This document shows positions 28,634 through 38,554 of a stretch of 64,000 nucleotides of DNA, piece after piece. A program made the translations under genes and the position numbers. How positions within the stretch are numbered: the stretch's first letter is position 1; every line of letters begins with the position of its first letter. Source of the stretch: Lutibacter sp. (GTDB taxonomy: Bacteria > Bacteroidota > Bacteroidia > Flavobacteriales > Flavobacteriaceae); the NCBI GenBank assembly GCA_030683995.1, contig JAUXPH010000040.1, positions 1 through 64,000 of the forward strand. Reading direction: 5' to 3'. The notes beneath the pieces were generated by a model. It saw only the letters and a program-made list of their open reading frames with translations. It had not been told where the DNA came from and did not search any database.

Positions 28634-29437
28634 CAATTTGAAGTGATTCATCAACATCTTTTCATAAACTTTATCAGGCAATATTCTTTTCAAAATAATA
28701 GAAAATTTTTGCATAAAATCGCCCACTTTGTAATGAATCTTCGGTTTTGGGGTGTTTATAATTTTATAAATAGCTTCCGCCATCTGGATCGGATTGCTGC
28801 CGCTGTCCACATGCGCATCCATTAAATCCAAATTTTTTTGATAGTTTTCTTTGTAGGGGGAATTTTCAAAAACCGGCGTATGGTAACGGCCAGATGCTAT
28901 ATTTGTGGCAAAATCGCCCGGCGCCACGTTGGCCACTTCAATGCCAAAACCTTTAACTTCCATCCTAATGGCTTCCGTCACAATCTCCAAGGCGCCTTTT
29001 GTTGCGGAATAAATGCCCCTAAACGGCAATCCCATATAACCGGCAATAGAAGTTACATTAATAATCAGTCCGCTGTTTTGTTTGCGCATTACAGGCAAAA
29101 CGGCTTTCATCATCTCAATCGCCCCGAAAAAATTGGTTTCAAAAACCTTACGCATTTCATCGGCTGGCGTTTCTTCAATGGCTCCGGTAATGCCCATTCC
29201 AGCGTTGTTGATCAAAATATCGATACGACCTTCCGCAGCAATGATGTCATTAACAGCTTTCAGAATGGTTTCCTTATCATTAACATCCAAAGCAATTAAG
29301 CTAAAAGGGTGATCGGTGATGATATCCGGATTTCTGCTGGTTCCGTAAACGATGAATCCTTTTTGTATTAAAAATTCACCGACAGATTTTCCTATTCCTG
29401 AAGATCCTCCTGTAATTAAAACGACTTTATTTCTCAT
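28631..29437 (-). CDS. Short-chain dehydrogenase/reductase
   Basis: The 268-residue NAD(P)-dependent oxidoreductase has the cofactor motif TGGSSGIGKSVG, NNAGMGITG, and the catalytic pair YSATK (YxxxK), with Ser in the NVTSIAGYMG stretch. It resembles the classical SDRs acting on retinol-like, steroid-like or fatty substrates, but the substrate cannot be assigned. The C-terminus ends in a basic segment (SIILKRILPDKVYEKMLMNHFKL) that could associate with membrane. It is monocistronic, followed by repeat copy 2. Confidence 0.9.
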   Translation of the reverse strand: MRNKVVLITGGSSGIGKSVGEFLIQKGFIVYGTSRNPDIITDHPFSLIALDVNDKETILKAVNDIIAAEGRIDILINNAGMGITGAIEETPADEMRKVFETNFFGAIEMMKAVLPVMRKQNSGLIINVTSIAGYMGLPFRGIYSATKGALEIVTEAIRMEVKGFGIEVANVAPGDFATNIASGRYHTPVFENSPYKENYQKNLDLMDAHVDSGSNPIQMAEAIYKIINTPKPKIHYKVGDFMQKFSIILKRILPDKVYEKMLMNHFKL

Positions 29438-29464
29438 TGAAAAATTAAAATATTAAATAGTTGG

Positions 29465-29593
29465 GCGTTACCCGCCAGCTGGCGGGTCGGGCTATGCGCT
29501 TCAATCCGTCTTTGCGAGCGCAGCGCGGCAATCTGTTGAACATATTGCTGTACAAGCTCACAAATCCGGGATTTATACTGCTATCCCTAACGC
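29465..29593 (-). repeat. Dispersed structured repeat, copy B, with a nested second repeat
   Basis: In inverted orientation the ends GCGTTA and TAACGC, the CCCGCCAGCTGGCGGG palindrome and the GGGAT block are kept. The middle is replaced by a longer stretch containing TTTGCGAGCGCAGCGCGGCAATCTG, a separate repeat family also seen degraded at 42516-42553. Total 129 bp against 95 in copy A. Frames reading across it are rejected as genes. Confidence 0.75.
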
Positions 29594-29711
29594 AAAATAT
29601 AGTGCCAATCAGCATTCAGCCAAAAATTGCAATCCATCATTAGAAATCAAAAGTAAGGTATTTATGGAGATTTAAAAAGTCCTTCAAAAAAGGATTTAAA
29701 GAGAAAAAAAA

Positions 29712-29807
29712 GGGCAAGCGACCTACATCACACCGCTACAACCTAATACCTTTGCTGCGTTCCCGCCCTGGAGGGTTCAAAGGGAGCTGGTTGTGCAGGA
29801 CTTGCCC
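29712..29807 (-). ncRNA. ffs: Signal recognition particle RNA, small bacterial type
   Basis: On the minus strand this 96-nt RNA has paired ends GGGCAAG / CTTGCCC. Its apical part contains GCG-GGAA-CGC (29757-29766), the GGAA tetraloop that binds Ffh, followed by the conserved GCAGCAAAGGTA-like internal loop. This is the Bacteroidota form of 4.5S RNA. It partners with Ffh (not in the window) and FtsY (6253-7206). Exact ends may differ by a few bases. Confidence 0.9.
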
Positions 29808-29987
29808 GGCGCGAATTTACAATCATTTTTTTAATTTTACCACTATTTTTTTCAAATTTTATTGTAACAAAACTAAATGAGTGTTTACTAATAACTTAAT
29901 AAAAATTTACCATAATTGTTAAAATTTAACCGCCAATGGTAATAAGGTATTTAGTATATTTGTTCAACCAAAAATCATTCAATTATT
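29808..29987. other. AT-rich gap between SRP RNA and DUF4199 gene
   Basis: The SRP RNA promoter should lie here on the minus strand, but no clear TTG/TAnnTTTG pair is visible. On the plus strand a TATATTTG -7-like box lies about 27 bases before the DUF4199 start. Confidence 0.4.
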
Positions 29988-30524
29988 ATGGAAAATCAAG
30001 AAATCGCGCCAAAACAAATTATGTTAAACTACGGTTTAATGTTAGGATTTGCATCTATTTTAATCAGTGTTGCCTTATATGCAATGGGAAAAACGTACGA
30101 ACCTCATTGGTCTGTAGGTGTTATCAGTACAATGATTACCGTGGCAGTCATCATTTTAGGCATCAAGAAAATTAAAGAAATCAACAATGGATTTTTATCA
30201 TTGTCCGAAGCGTTAAAAACCGGATTGGGCATTGCGCTCATCTCAGGATTAATTCTCGTTGCTTATAATTTAATTTTTGTCACTTTTATTGAGCCTGAAT
30301 ACTTTGCAAGAATGTTGGAAGTGCAACAACAAAAAATGATAGAAATGTATCCGAACTTTTCTGATGAGCAATTGGAAGCATCCTTGGAAATGACTAAAAA
30401 AATGTCAGGTCCTATGATTAACTCAGCGATTATCATTATTGGGAGCTTATTTCTTGGATTTATCATTTCTCTGATTGGCGGATTAATTATGAAAAAAACC
30501 GACGAAGAAATCACCAGTATTTAA
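29988..30524 (+). CDS. DUF4199 family membrane protein
   Basis: The 178-residue inner-membrane protein has four hydrophobic segments, near residues 13-33, 42-58, 78-100 and 145-170. A Gln/Met-rich region lies between the third and fourth. This matches DUF4199, a family almost confined to Bacteroidota and of unknown function. It is 17 bases upstream of a glycosyltransferase gene, and this pairing is frequent in flavobacteria. A role in membrane or glycan biology is inferred from context. Confidence 0.88.
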   Translation: MENQEIAPKQIMLNYGLMLGFASILISVALYAMGKTYEPHWSVGVISTMITVAVIILGIKKIKEINNGFLSLSEALKTGLGIALISGLILVAYNLIFVTFIEPEYFARMLEVQQQKMIEMYPNFSDEQLEASLEMTKKMSGPMINSAIIIIGSLFLGFIISLIGGLIMKKTDEEITSI

Positions 30525-30541
30525 TAAAATCAACATTATAA

Positions 30542-31489
30542 ATGGATATATCCATAGTCATTCCGCTGCTTAATGAAGATGAATCTTTAAATGAATTACT
30601 CGATTGGATTGTAAAAGTGATGCAATCCAATCGTTATTCTTATGAATTGCTTTTTATTGATGACGGCAGCACCGACAATTCCTGGAAGGTGATCAAGTCG
30701 TTATCCGAAAAAAACCCAAATGTAAAAGGCATTCGATTTCAAAAAAATTACGGAAAATCCCAAGCCTTAAATGCCGGATTTAAAGTTGTGACCGGTGATG
30801 TTGTAATCACTATGGACGCCGATTTGCAGGACAGTCCGGATGAAATTCCAGAACTTTATAATTTGATAAAAAGCGGGGATTTCGACTTGGTTTCTGGCTG
30901 GAAGAAAAAACGTTTCGATTCAAAAATCAGAAAAAATATTCCCTCAAAATTATTCAACGCCGCCGCAAGAAAAACTTCGGGCTTGAAATTGCACGATTTT
31001 AATTGCGGATTGAAAGCTTACAAAAATGAAGTGATCAAAAATATTGATGTGAACGGCGAAATGCACCGTTACATTCCGGTGTTGGCCAAAAATGCGGGAT
31101 TTAATAAAATTACCGAAAAAGTGGTGGCCCACCAAGCCAGAAAATATGGCGTAACCAAATTTGGTATGGAACGTTTCATCAACGGGTTTCTGGACTTAAT
31201 TACCATTTGGTTCCTGTCGAAATTCGGAAAAAGGCCTATGCATTTGTTCGGATTGTTGGGAACACTCACCTTTTTCATCGGATTTTGTTTTGCCTTTTAC
31301 TTGGGTATTGACAAACTCTTTTTTAATCCGACTGGCCGTTTGATTACTGCCAAACCCCAATTTTATTTGGCGATAGTGGCTATGATTATTGGTACACAAC
31401 TATTTTTGGCCGGGTTTTTAGGCGAACTTATTTTGCGCACGAAATCAGACTCAAAACGTTACACCATCTCAGATAAAATCAACAGTTGA
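30542..31489 (+). CDS. Family 2 glycosyltransferase with C-terminal membrane segments
   Basis: The 315-residue enzyme has a GT-A fold: SIVIPLLNEDESL, FIDDGSTDNSW, the metal-binding DXD in MDADLQDSPDE, and the conserved FNCGLKAYK region. Two hydrophobic segments at about 235-262 and 275-300 anchor it. This layout is that of polyprenyl-phosphate glycosyltransferases (DPM/ArnC/GtrB-like), which load a sugar on a lipid carrier. It is probably cotranscribed with the DUF4199 gene. Confidence 0.92.
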   Translation: MDISIVIPLLNEDESLNELLDWIVKVMQSNRYSYELLFIDDGSTDNSWKVIKSLSEKNPNVKGIRFQKNYGKSQALNAGFKVVTGDVVITMDADLQDSPDEIPELYNLIKSGDFDLVSGWKKKRFDSKIRKNIPSKLFNAAARKTSGLKLHDFNCGLKAYKNEVIKNIDVNGEMHRYIPVLAKNAGFNKITEKVVAHQARKYGVTKFGMERFINGFLDLITIWFLSKFGKRPMHLFGLLGTLTFFIGFCFAFYLGIDKLFFNPTGRLITAKPQFYLAIVAMIIGTQLFLAGFLGELILRTKSDSKRYTISDKINS

Positions 31490-31518
31490 TCTTTTTTAAC
31501 ATAATTGAACTATTTTTG
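31486..31518 (+). promoter_or_regulatory. Promoter candidate TTG-N22-TATTTTTG
   Basis: TTG at 31486-31488 (overlapping the end of the glycosyltransferase gene) and TATTTTTG at 31511-31518 are 22 bases apart, at the wide end of the flavobacterial range. The phosphohexomutase start is 20 bases downstream. Confidence 0.55.
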
Positions 31519-31538
31519 CACTATTAAAATCTTACCAC

Positions 31539-33254
31539 ATGACTGAAATCTTAAACAAAGCCCAACTTTGGCTGACCGATACTTTTGACAAAAATACTCA
31601 GGAGGAAGTGCAACAATTAATTGCAGGAAATCCAACACAATTGACAGAGCATTTTTATCAGGATTTAGAATTTGGGACTGGCGGAATGCGTGGCATTATG
31701 GGCGCCGGAACCAATAGAGTCAATAAATATACGTTAGGCAGGGCAACCCAAGGTTTGTCAAATTACCTGAACAAAACTTTTCAAAATAAACCTTTGAAAG
31801 CCGTAATTGCTTATGATTGCCGACATAACAGCAAGGAATTTGCAAAAATTGTGGCCGATGTTTTTTCCGCAAACAACATTAAAGTGTACTTATTTGAAGA
31901 TTTGCGTCCTACCCCAGAACTTTCTTTTGCCGTAAGACATTTGGGATGCGATGCAGGAATAGTATTAACTGCTTCCCACAATCCGCCAGAATATAATGGG
32001 TATAAAGTGTATTGGAATGATGGCGGACAAATAGTTCCGCCGCAGGACAATGATATAATTGCTGAAGTGAACCGTTTGGATTTTTCCCAAATTAACTTTA
32101 AAGCCAATGAAAATTTAATCGAAACTATCGGCAAAGAAGTCGATGAAGCTTTTATAAATGCCTCTGTTAAAAACGGCACCTTCAACACAAAAGGGAAAGA
32201 GAATCTAAAGATAGTTTTCACTTCCATCCACGGAACTTCCATTACTTCCATACCGGAAACATTTAATAAAGCCGGCTATACCGATGTTCATATTGTGGAA
32301 GAACAACGTATCCCAAACGGAAATTTCCCAACGGTTAAATCTCCAAATCCCGAAGAACCGGATGCCTTGAAAATGGCCACAGATTTGGCCGAAAAAATTC
32401 ACGCAGACATCGTAATAGGAACCGATCCTGATGGTGACCGATTGGGCATTGCCGTTAGAGATTTAGATGGAAAAATGACTTTGTTAAACGGAAATCAGAC
32501 CATGTGTTTGATGACCGATTTTTTAATCAAAAAATGGAAAGAAGCAGGTAAATTAAACGGCAATCAATTTGTGGGTTCCACCATTGTTTCCACCAATTTG
32601 GTGAACGAGATTGCCGCCAGATACGGCGTTGAAACCAAAGTTGGACTGACAGGATTTAAATGGATTGCCAAAATGGTTCGTGAGGCCGAAGGCAAACAAG
32701 AATTTATTGGCGGAGGCGAGGAAAGTTTCGGTTATATGATTGGCGATTTTGTGCGCGATAAAGATGCAACTACCGCTACTCTTTTGGCCTGTGAGATTGC
32801 CGCAAACGCTAAAGTAAACGGAAGTTCTATGTACCGGGAATTGCTGCAAATTTATGCCGACAATCATTTTTATAAAGAAAATTTAATCTCCATTGTTAAA
32901 AAAGGAATGGACGGCGCCGACCAGATTAAACAAATGATGGTTGATTTGCGCGAAAATCCTTTTACAGTAATAGATGGTTCAAAAGTTAATTATTTATTTG
33001 ATTATCAGGCTTCAACCAGAAAAAATTTACTGACCGGAGAAGTTGAAAATATCGACATTCCTAAATCCAATGTGTTGATTTATCATACGGAAGACGGCAC
33101 AAAAATAGCCTCAAGACCAAGCGGAACAGAACCAAAAATTAAATTCTATTTCAGTGTGAAAGGAAAATTGGATGTCATTGAAAACGCAAAAAAAGTTGAA
33201 ATTGAACTGAATGCCAAAATTCGACGCATTATTGCCGAGCTAAAGTTGAGTTAA
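31539..33254 (+). CDS. Phosphoglucomutase/phosphomannomutase
   Basis: The 571-residue alpha-D-phosphohexomutase interconverts hexose 1- and 6-phosphates. It shows the phosphoserine loop TASHNPPEYNGYK near residue 144, the metal loop GTDPDGDRLG near 294, the sugar loop GGEESFGYMIGDFVRDKDA and the phosphate-binding RPSGTEPKIKFY near the C-terminus. The length fits the large PgcA-like form. It lies between glycan-transfer and lipid-export genes, in keeping with nucleotide-sugar supply, though housekeeping carbohydrate metabolism is equally likely. Confidence 0.94.
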   Translation: MTEILNKAQLWLTDTFDKNTQEEVQQLIAGNPTQLTEHFYQDLEFGTGGMRGIMGAGTNRVNKYTLGRATQGLSNYLNKTFQNKPLKAVIAYDCRHNSKEFAKIVADVFSANNIKVYLFEDLRPTPELSFAVRHLGCDAGIVLTASHNPPEYNGYKVYWNDGGQIVPPQDNDIIAEVNRLDFSQINFKANENLIETIGKEVDEAFINASVKNGTFNTKGKENLKIVFTSIHGTSITSIPETFNKAGYTDVHIVEEQRIPNGNFPTVKSPNPEEPDALKMATDLAEKIHADIVIGTDPDGDRLGIAVRDLDGKMTLLNGNQTMCLMTDFLIKKWKEAGKLNGNQFVGSTIVSTNLVNEIAARYGVETKVGLTGFKWIAKMVREAEGKQEFIGGGEESFGYMIGDFVRDKDATTATLLACEIAANAKVNGSSMYRELLQIYADNHFYKENLISIVKKGMDGADQIKQMMVDLRENPFTVIDGSKVNYLFDYQASTRKNLLTGEVENIDIPKSNVLIYHTEDGTKIASRPSGTEPKIKFYFSVKGKLDVIENAKKVEIELNAKIRRIIAELKLS

Positions 33255-33261
33255 ATATAGT

Positions 33262-33365
33262 CCGAAGACGGAAGACAGAAGTCAGAAGTTTCAGTTTCAA
33301 TTTCTTTTCAAGCAACAAATCAAGCTCCCTTTCTCCCGATAGCTATTGGGAGGGAAAGAGCGGGG
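33262..33365. repeat. Intergenic repeats with CCCGATAGCTATTGGGA palindrome
   Basis: AGTCCGAAGACGGAAGACAG (inverted relative to 21800-21820) is followed by CTCCCTTTCTCCCGATAGCTATTGGGAGGG..., the palindromic family also present twice at 52360-52420. Confidence 0.65.
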
Positions 33366-33392
33366 AGATAGGATAAAAACAATATAAAATTA

Positions 33393-35216
33393 ATGAAGTA
33401 CTTCAAGCAAATATTGGTTTACGCCAAACCTTATAAAATATATGGTGTTTTAAACATTGTCAGCAATATTTTTTATGCTTTGTTTGGAACATTGGCGTTC
33501 GTTTCTCTGATGCCAATGCTTAAAGTACTGTTTAAAACTGCGGAACCCATCACCGTAAAACCTTCGTATGAAAGCATTTCAAAACTGGGCGACTACATTG
33601 AAAATTCCATCAACTACTTCATTACCGTTAAAGTAAATACAGAAGGTGAAATGAAGGCTTTGCTGTTTATGATTGTGATTGTCATATGCACTTTTTTGCT
33701 GAAAAATATCTTTGGCTATTTGGCGATGTACTTTATCACCTTTTTAAGAAATGGAGTTTTAAAGGATGTGAGAAATGATTTGTATGAAAAAACTGTCGAT
33801 TTGCCGCTCGCCTATTTTTCAGAAAAAAGAAAAGGCGATATAATTGCGAGAATTTCAACGGACGTCTTGGAAATCCAACATTCATTTTTATCAATCTTAG
33901 AATTGATTGTACGTGAGCCATTAACGATTATATTTACCATTTTTGCCATGCTGGCTTTAAGTCCGCAATTGACTTTATTTGTTTTCATTTTTATTCCGAT
34001 TGCGGGAATCGTTATTTCATTGGTAGGAAAAAAATTAAAAAGACAATCAGATAAAGTTCAAAAAGAGCAGGGTTTATTTTTATCGATTTTAGAAGAAACG
34101 TTGGGCGGATTAAGGGTCATCAAAGGATTTAATGCCGAAGGTTATTTCAATTCGAAATTCAGGGAATCCACTTCCCGATTTTACAGATTTTCCAATTCGT
34201 TGCTGAACAGACAAAATTTAGCTTCGCCCTTGAGCGAATTTTTGGGAATCGGCGTTATTGCCGTATTACTTTGGTATGGAGGCTCTTTGGTTTTGGTGTC
34301 AAAAACTTTGAAACCTGATGCTTTTATTGTATTTATGACATTGGCTTACAATATTTTAACACCGGCAAAAGCCATTTCAAAAGCGGCTTATAGCGTTAAA
34401 AAAGGCGATGCCGCTGCGGAACGCGTGCTGGAAATTTTACATACTACTTCGCCTTTGGCCGACAAGCCAAATGCGTTGGTAAAAGAAGGCTTTAATTCGG
34501 CCATCAGCATTGAAAATATTTCATTTAAATATGAAGATGAATATGTGCTTAAAGATTTCTCGTTGGAAATTCCCAAAGGAAAAACAGTGGCTTTCGTTGG
34601 ACAATCGGGAAGCGGAAAATCGACCATCGCTAATTTATTGACGCGTTTTTATGATGTCAATGAAGGCAGCATTAAAATTGACGGCATCGACATTCGCGAT
34701 ATCACAAAAAAATCATTGCGAAGTTTGCAAGGCCTTGTTTCCCAGGATTCTATTTTGTTTAACGACAGCATCAAAAACAATATATTATTGGGCATCGAAA
34801 ATAAAACGGAAGCGGAAATTATGGATGCCGCCAAAATTGCGAATGCTCACGAATTTATTGACGAAATGCCAAATGGCTACGATTCCAATATTGGCGACAG
34901 CGGAAACAAGCTCTCGGGCGGACAAAAACAGCGGTTGAGCATTGCGCGTGCCGTGCTTAAAAATCCGCCAATTATGATTTTGGATGAAGCCACATCTGCT
35001 TTAGACACAGAAAGCGAACGTTTGGTGCAGGATGCGCTGGAAAAAATGATGAAAAACAGAACTTCGGTGGTGATTGCGCACCGACTTTCAACGGTTCAAA
35101 AAGCGGATATTATTGTGGTATTGCTGAAAGGAAAAATCATAGAGCAAGGAAACCACGAGGAACTCATCGCCAAAAATGGCGTTTATACCAAGTTGGTGGA
35201 AATGCAAACGCTTTGA
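33393..35216 (+). CDS. MsbA-like ABC exporter (fused permease and ATPase)
   Basis: The 607-residue half-transporter has an N-terminal six-helix ABC membrane domain (residues about 15-335). The C-terminal ATPase has Walker A GQSGSGKST near 403, signature LSGGQKQRLSIARAV near 509, Walker B IMILDEATSALD and the H-loop IAHRLSTV. Proteins of this type flip lipid A core, other lipids or peptides as homodimers. The first cytoplasmic loop and the AYFSEKRKGDIIARI motif are typical of MsbA-like members. Substrate is inferred, not shown. Confidence 0.92.
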   Translation: MKYFKQILVYAKPYKIYGVLNIVSNIFYALFGTLAFVSLMPMLKVLFKTAEPITVKPSYESISKLGDYIENSINYFITVKVNTEGEMKALLFMIVIVICTFLLKNIFGYLAMYFITFLRNGVLKDVRNDLYEKTVDLPLAYFSEKRKGDIIARISTDVLEIQHSFLSILELIVREPLTIIFTIFAMLALSPQLTLFVFIFIPIAGIVISLVGKKLKRQSDKVQKEQGLFLSILEETLGGLRVIKGFNAEGYFNSKFRESTSRFYRFSNSLLNRQNLASPLSEFLGIGVIAVLLWYGGSLVLVSKTLKPDAFIVFMTLAYNILTPAKAISKAAYSVKKGDAAAERVLEILHTTSPLADKPNALVKEGFNSAISIENISFKYEDEYVLKDFSLEIPKGKTVAFVGQSGSGKSTIANLLTRFYDVNEGSIKIDGIDIRDITKKSLRSLQGLVSQDSILFNDSIKNNILLGIENKTEAEIMDAAKIANAHEFIDEMPNGYDSNIGDSGNKLSGGQKQRLSIARAVLKNPPIMILDEATSALDTESERLVQDALEKMMKNRTSVVIAHRLSTVQKADIIVVLLKGKIIEQGNHEELIAKNGVYTKLVEMQTL

Positions 35217-35341
35217 TAATTGTTGAGTTGTTGAATTGTTTAAACGTTGAATCGTGTAATTGTTGATTTGTTTATGCGTTTAATCTTGTATTTTAAATTT
35301 ATAATTGATAGATTAATGCTGCCAACTGAAACTGAATACTG

Positions 35342-36766
35342 CTAACTTTTTACAAGTCCCATCTTTCCTCCTTTTTTCAACATAAAATCGTAGGCTTCCT
35401 GATAATCATTGGCAATTTCGCCTTCTAAAATAGCTTCTTTGATCGCTTCTTTTAAAACGCCGATTTCACGGCAAGGTTTTAAATTAAAGGTTTTCATAAT
35501 CAATTCTCCGGAGATTGGAGGCTGGAAATTGCGCACGTGGTCGCGTTCTTCCACTTCCTTTATTTTTTGGCGCACCAATTCAAAATTTTGGTGGTATTTT
35601 TTAAATTTCAACGGATTTTTAGTCGTAATATCCGCTTCACACAAAGTCATCAAGCTTTCAATGTCATCACTGGCATCAAAAACCAAACGACGCACGGCAG
35701 AATCGGTAACTTCGGTTGCGAGCACAATCGGACGGGAACTTAACAACACCATTTTTTGCACAAATTTCATTTTTTCGTTCATCGGCATTTTTAGGCGTTT
35801 AAAAAGTTTGTACACCATTTTTGATCCCACGTATTCGTGCCCATGGAAAGTCCAGCCCAATGTTTTATGGAATTTTTTGGTGGGTGCTTTTCCTATATCG
35901 TGCAACAAAGCGGCCCAGCGCAACCATAAATTATCGGTGTTTTTAGAAATATTGTCCAACACTTCCAACGTGTGGTAAAAATTGTCCTTGTGTTTTTGTC
36001 CATCCACATCCTCTACGCCTTCCAAATTGGTCAGTTCAGGCAAGAAACGGCTTAATAATTGTGCTTTGTGCAATAAAATAAATCCGACAGAAGGTACCGG
36101 CGAACTCATTATTTTGTTGAGTTCTTCCACAATTCTCTCTCGCGTAATAATATCCAATCGCTCGGCATTTTTGGCAATGGCGTCAAAAGATTTTTTTTCA
36201 ATGGTAAAATTCAACTGTGCGGCAAAACGGATGGCGCGCATCATACGCAAAGGATCGTCAGAATAAGTAATATCCGGACTTAAAGGAGTTCTGATAATTT
36301 TGGATTCCAAATCTTGCAATCCGCTAAAAGGATCCAACAAGTTGCCAAAATCAGCTTTGTTTAAACTCAACGCCAAGGCATTTATGGTAAAATCGCGACG
36401 GTTTTGGTCGTCTTCAAGCGTTCCGTCTTCCACAACCGGATTCCGGCTCTCTTCATTGTAAGATTCTTTGCGGGCGCCCACAAATTCAACTTCAACATCT
36501 TTATACCTTAACATCGCCGTTCCGTAGGTTTTAAAAATCTGCACTTTGGGTTTGTTGGGCAATAATTTGGCAACCGCCTGCGCCAGTTCAATACCGCTTC
36601 CAACGGCCACAATGTCAATATCTTGCTGCTTGTTTCTTTTTAAAAAGTAATCGCGCACAAAACCGCCGATGACGTAGGTTTCCAATCCCAAATCAGCTGA
36701 AGCCTGAGAAATATATTCAAAAATTGGATGATTTAAAGCGTCGGTATATCGATTTTTTTTAGTCAT
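35342..36766 (-). CDS. CCA-adding tRNA nucleotidyltransferase with HD domain
   Basis: This enzyme adds or repairs the 3' CCA of tRNAs. The 474-residue class II nucleotidyltransferase has [12 protein letters not shown] near residue 32 with the catalytic DIDIVAVG after it, [13 protein letters not shown] near 135, and [17 protein letters not shown]-terminal HD domain (LLHDIGKAP...FHGHEYVG) may give phosphatase or phosphodiesterase activity. It follows tsaC by three bases, so two tRNA-maturation genes are cotranscribed. Confidence 0.94.
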   Translation of the reverse strand: MTKKNRYTDALNHPIFEYISQASADLGLETYVIGGFVRDYFLKRNKQQDIDIVAVGSGIELAQAVAKLLPNKPKVQIFKTYGTAMLRYKDVEVEFVGARKESYNEESRNPVVEDGTLEDDQNRRDFTINALALSLNKADFGNLLDPFSGLQDLESKIIRTPLSPDITYSDDPLRMMRAIRFAAQLNFTIEKKSFDAIAKNAERLDIITRERIVEELNKIMSSPVPSVGFILLHKAQLLSRFLPELTNLEGVEDVDGQKHKDNFYHTLEVLDNISKNTDNLWLRWAALLHDIGKAPTKKFHKTLGWTFHGHEYVGSKMVYKLFKRLKMPMNEKMKFVQKMVLLSSRPIVLATEVTDSAVRRLVFDASDDIESLMTLCEADITTKNPLKFKKYHQNFELVRQKIKEVEERDHVRNFQPPISGELIMKTFNLKPCREIGVLKEAIKEAILEGEIANDYQEAYDFMLKKGGKMGLVKS

Positions 36767-36769
36767 TTT

Positions 36770-37330
36770 TTAGTTGCGAAGCACTGTTATTGTACCTTTT
36801 TCATCAACCTTCAAAATAGTAGAAGATTTTTCATTCACTTCCTCGCGCTGCAAATTTACAACATAGTCAACGCTATCCAAAATGGACGGTTCAATTTCTG
36901 CAAAACTTTTTGGCGTTGGGTTGCCGCTTATATTTGCCGAAGTTGATACAATTGGTTTCCCGAATTGATTGATTAACAGTCTGCAAAACTTATTTTGAAC
37001 AATCCTGATTGCCACTGTATTGTCCGCCGCCACCACGTTTTTAGCCAGGCCAACCGGATTGTCGTAAATAATGGTTGTTGGGTTTGTTGTTTTCGAAAGC
37101 AATGCTAAAACTGCATCAGATACTTTGGGAATGTATTTTTTAAGCATTTCCAAACTGTCCACCAAAATAACCAAACTCTTGCTTTCTGAGCGTTGTTTGA
37201 TTTCAAAAATTTTGGCAACCGCTTCTTCTGAAGTAGCGTCACAGCCAATCCCCCAAACCGTATCGGTTGGGTATAAAATTACCTGTTTGTTTCTTAGAAA
37301 TTCCAATGATAAATAAATCTCAGATTTCAT
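36770..37330 (-). CDS. tsaC: L-threonylcarbamoyladenylate synthase (TsaC/YrdC/Sua5)
   Basis: The enzyme makes threonylcarbamoyl-AMP from threonine, bicarbonate and ATP for the t6A37 modification of tRNA. The 186-residue protein is a single YrdC domain with LYPTDTVWGIGCDAT, KQRSESKSLVILV, and STSANISGNPTPKSF. It lacks the C-terminal Sua5 domain, so it is the short TsaC-like form. It heads the two-gene unit with the CCA enzyme. Confidence 0.94.
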   Translation of the reverse strand: MKSEIYLSLEFLRNKQVILYPTDTVWGIGCDATSEEAVAKIFEIKQRSESKSLVILVDSLEMLKKYIPKVSDAVLALLSKTTNPTTIIYDNPVGLAKNVVAADNTVAIRIVQNKFCRLLINQFGKPIVSTSANISGNPTPKSFAEIEPSILDSVDYVVNLQREEVNEKSSTILKVDEKGTITVLRN

Positions 37331-37492
37331 TATTAAAGTATCTTTTAATTTAACTTTTTAATCAAAATCATTTTTGCCAAAAAAATTTTAATCAAATCTA
37401 TATTCGTATATTTTAAGCTTTTTTACCATAATTGGCAGAAAATCAATTCACTTTATTTTTTTATGATTTATAGTAAGCTAGGTAGGTTTATT

Positions 37493-38455
37493 TTATAAAT
37501 CAAATACTTTTTCCACCCAACTCTTTAAAGTATATTTGTTATATATATCTTTATTTATGTCCTGATATTCCGTTTCAAAAAATTCTTTTGTTATGTTTGA
37601 CACTTCTTTATTAACAACTAAAATATTATTTGGATTGTAAAAATCATAATTTAAAATATCTGCATTACTTGTTATTAATTTTTTTCTATACATCATACTT
37701 TCAAAAACTCTGAAGGATAATCCAGACTGATCATTTCTGCGAACGACGTCCAACATTACATTAGATTTCATTATTAAAGATTGTACTTCTTCAACAGGCA
37801 TATACAAAGTCGTATGTTCTAAATTATGAATTTTATTTTTTCTAAATTTATTGCTTCCTACTACAATAATTCTATTAGGTATCTTTAATTGATTTAATGA
37901 TTTTGAAATTTTCTCTAAAATATCAACTCTGCTATCAAGTCTACTCACATTAAACACTTGCCATTTAATTTCTGTGTTTGAATCTTTTATATATGGTTCT
38001 TTAATATAACTGTAATTAGTTAGAAAGTTAAACCCATACCTATCAACATCGTTTTTTTGAAAAGAAAAAACTTTATCAAAATAAGGAGCTACTTTTTTTA
38101 TTCGGGGAAATTTCTCTGTATGGTCATTAAAATTTGCTAAAATATTTTTTGTGTATTTTTTAATTTTAATAACAGTTGATATATTTAATAAATCAGCTCT
38201 TATTACCAAAATATGATCTTGAATCTCCAATTTTTCCAATCTTTGAATTAGATGTTTTCCAATATGGACTCTTTTCAAATTATAATTAAAAAAAAATTTC
38301 AAAAAAAAGTTAAGTGCTTTATATAAAATGTTTGGATATTTATAACGGTTGTTATAAAGTTTAATGTAAGTAACTTCAATATTCTTTTTTTTTAATTCTT
38401 CAGGTATAAAATCATTATACCCAAGATTGTCCATAGCTATAATAGTAATCTTCAT
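37493..38455 (-). CDS. Glycosyltransferase-like protein (GT-B type, CgeB-like)
   Basis: The 320-residue protein is probably a GT-B glycosyltransferase. Its N-terminal half has Rossmann-like strands (KITIIAMDNLGYNDF; DHILVIRADLLN) and its C-terminal half has NVMLDVVRRNDQSGLSFRVFESMMYRKKLITSN, the glutamate-containing donor-site motif of the GT4/CgeB group. Composition is clearly more AT- and Lys/Asn/Ile-rich than the flanking core genes. It precedes no obvious partner on its 3' side, and is downstream of a GT9 gene. A role in LPS core or surface glycan is inferred. Confidence 0.8.
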   Translation of the reverse strand: MKITIIAMDNLGYNDFIPEELKKKNIEVTYIKLYNNRYKYPNILYKALNFFLKFFFNYNLKRVHIGKHLIQRLEKLEIQDHILVIRADLLNISTVIKIKKYTKNILANFNDHTEKFPRIKKVAPYFDKVFSFQKNDVDRYGFNFLTNYSYIKEPYIKDSNTEIKWQVFNVSRLDSRVDILEKISKSLNQLKIPNRIIVVGSNKFRKNKIHNLEHTTLYMPVEEVQSLIMKSNVMLDVVRRNDQSGLSFRVFESMMYRKKLITSNADILNYDFYNPNNILVVNKEVSNITKEFFETEYQDINKDIYNKYTLKSWVEKVFDL

Positions 38456-38554
38456 TTCAATTTAATTATAATATTTCTAGATAAATTCAATTTTTCATAA
38501 TTTACACACGATACAGAACCTCGAAGAATTCTATTGATAAAAGTAATTTTATTT

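Noticed and set aside
29461-29643. 60-codon frame on the plus strand
   Set aside because: It lies across structured repeat copy B and its nested repeat, with no sign of coding constraint.
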